Shown here piece after piece: positions 6,748 through 7,200 of a stretch of DNA of 7,200 nucleotides. Each line of letters opens with the position of its first letter. Positions within the stretch are counted from its first letter, which is position 1. The notes beneath the pieces were generated by a model. It was not told the DNA's origin, ran no database searches, and saw only the letters and a list, made by a program, of their open reading frames with translations. Made by a program: the position numbers and the translations under genes. The DNA is from Alphaproteobacteria bacterium (lineage in GTDB: Bacteria > Pseudomonadota > Alphaproteobacteria > Micropepsales > Micropepsaceae), in contig JAICVV010000102.1 of the NCBI GenBank assembly GCA_025935155.1, forward strand, positions 1 to 7,200. The letters are read 5' to 3'.

Positions 6748-7200
6748 GTGGCGCGCTTTTCCATCGCGCAGAACATAGACAATCTCGCGCGCTATATAGA
6801 CCGCGCACGTTTCGTGATGCGGCCGAATCCCTACGGCGCGACGCCCATTCTGCGCGCCCGTTTCAACGATGCAGTGTTCATTTCGTTGAACCACAGCTAT
6901 CTCTTCGCATCCAACGAGAAGGTGGCGAACTCCACGTTGCGCGCCACCTTCCAGTCGCTCGAATGCAACGGCCGCCTCCCGCCCCATTACAGACCCTTCA
7001 AGCGGTGGACGGGACCTCTGCTGCAGCCCAGCGATGTGCGGGTGTTTCCCGCGCTTTTGGGGGACAGTTCCATGCGGAAATTCTGTGTGGTGCGCCATCC
7101 CTACACGCGGCTCATTTCCTGCTACCGCGACAAGTTCGAGCGCGAGCCGAGGGGCGCCGGATACCGCCGCAAGCTTCGGGAACTGGGATTGCAACAAGGA
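6748..7200 (+). CDS. Sulfotransferase, Sulfotransfer_2 family type (N-terminal 151 residues, 3' end beyond window)
   Basis: Open from 6748 to the window edge with no stop. The 3'-phosphate site is clear: KFCVVRHPYTRLISCYRDKF (111-130), with Arg116 and Ser124, matching the 'FVRDPFERLVSAYRDKF' signature of carbohydrate sulfotransferases of the HNK-1/chondroitin type. The upstream block FASNEKVANSTLRATF (53-68) sits where the family's 5'-phosphosulfate loop is expected; it lacks the usual Gly-rich 'PKCG.TS' form but is a plausible variant. No signal peptide is seen. The start is uncertain: the GTG at 6748 has only a distant GGAG (6731-6734, 13 bases), and an ATG at 6817 (codon 24) would shorten it. 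It sits four bases after the YceI gene and is probably translated from the same message. PAPS would be the donor; the acceptor, perhaps a glycan, is unknown. Confidence 0.8.
   Translation, partial: MARFSIAQNIDNLARYIDRARFVMRPNPYGATPILRARFNDAVFISLNHSYLFASNEKVANSTLRATFQSLECNGRLPPHYRPFKRWTGPLLQPSDVRVFPALLGDSSMRKFCVVRHPYTRLISCYRDKFEREPRGAGYRRKLRELGLQQG

Overview
The window looks like chromosomal DNA from a GC-rich Gram-negative bacterium, most likely an alphaproteobacterium. GroES and GroEL have an alphaproteobacterial look, the groESL promoter carries a CIRCE operator, and several products have Sec-type signal peptides. The GloVer-repeat secreted protein would fit a soil or freshwater lineage such as Rhizomicrobium or Micropepsis relatives. 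That placement is inference from recall, not a search result. No mobile element, tRNA, rRNA or CRISPR array was seen. The densest unexplained signals lie in the intergenic regions and in one small regulator-membrane cassette.

Layout: (1) 1-1500, minus strand: the groES-groEL chaperonin operon. groEL is cut by the window edge and only its first 304 codons are present. The operon has a sigma70-type promoter at 1472-1500 and a CIRCE element at 1433-1459. An unusual 127-bp spacer between groES and groEL holds converging arrays of 7-bp repeats that can fold into a hairpin. (2) 1533-2636, plus strand: a compact cassette of three genes. It encodes an ArsR-type winged-helix regulator with a TTG start, a small one-TM coiled-coil protein, and a four-TM protein. 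A 30-bp interrupted palindrome precedes it and is a candidate autoregulatory operator. (3) 2687-3640, plus: a cytosolic-type PAPS-dependent sulfotransferase. (4) 3719-5017, plus: a secreted protein of seven GloVer (Gloeo_Verruco) repeats, possibly a seven-bladed propeller. (5) 5061-5981, minus: an exported TraB/GumN-family protein, convergent with the previous gene. (6) 6147-6743, plus: a periplasmic YceI-family protein. Four bases later, running off the window end, comes a second sulfotransferase of a different family (Sulfotransfer_2 type).

How the parts relate: the heat-shock operon is a self-contained unit under HrcA-type control. The regulator-membrane cassette is translationally tight (18-bp gap, then a 4-bp overlap) and probably works as one unit, with the first sulfotransferase perhaps read through from it. 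The two sulfotransferases suggest the organism sulfates small molecules or surface glycans, but nothing here identifies substrates. No stretch longer than about 230 bp lacks a gene.
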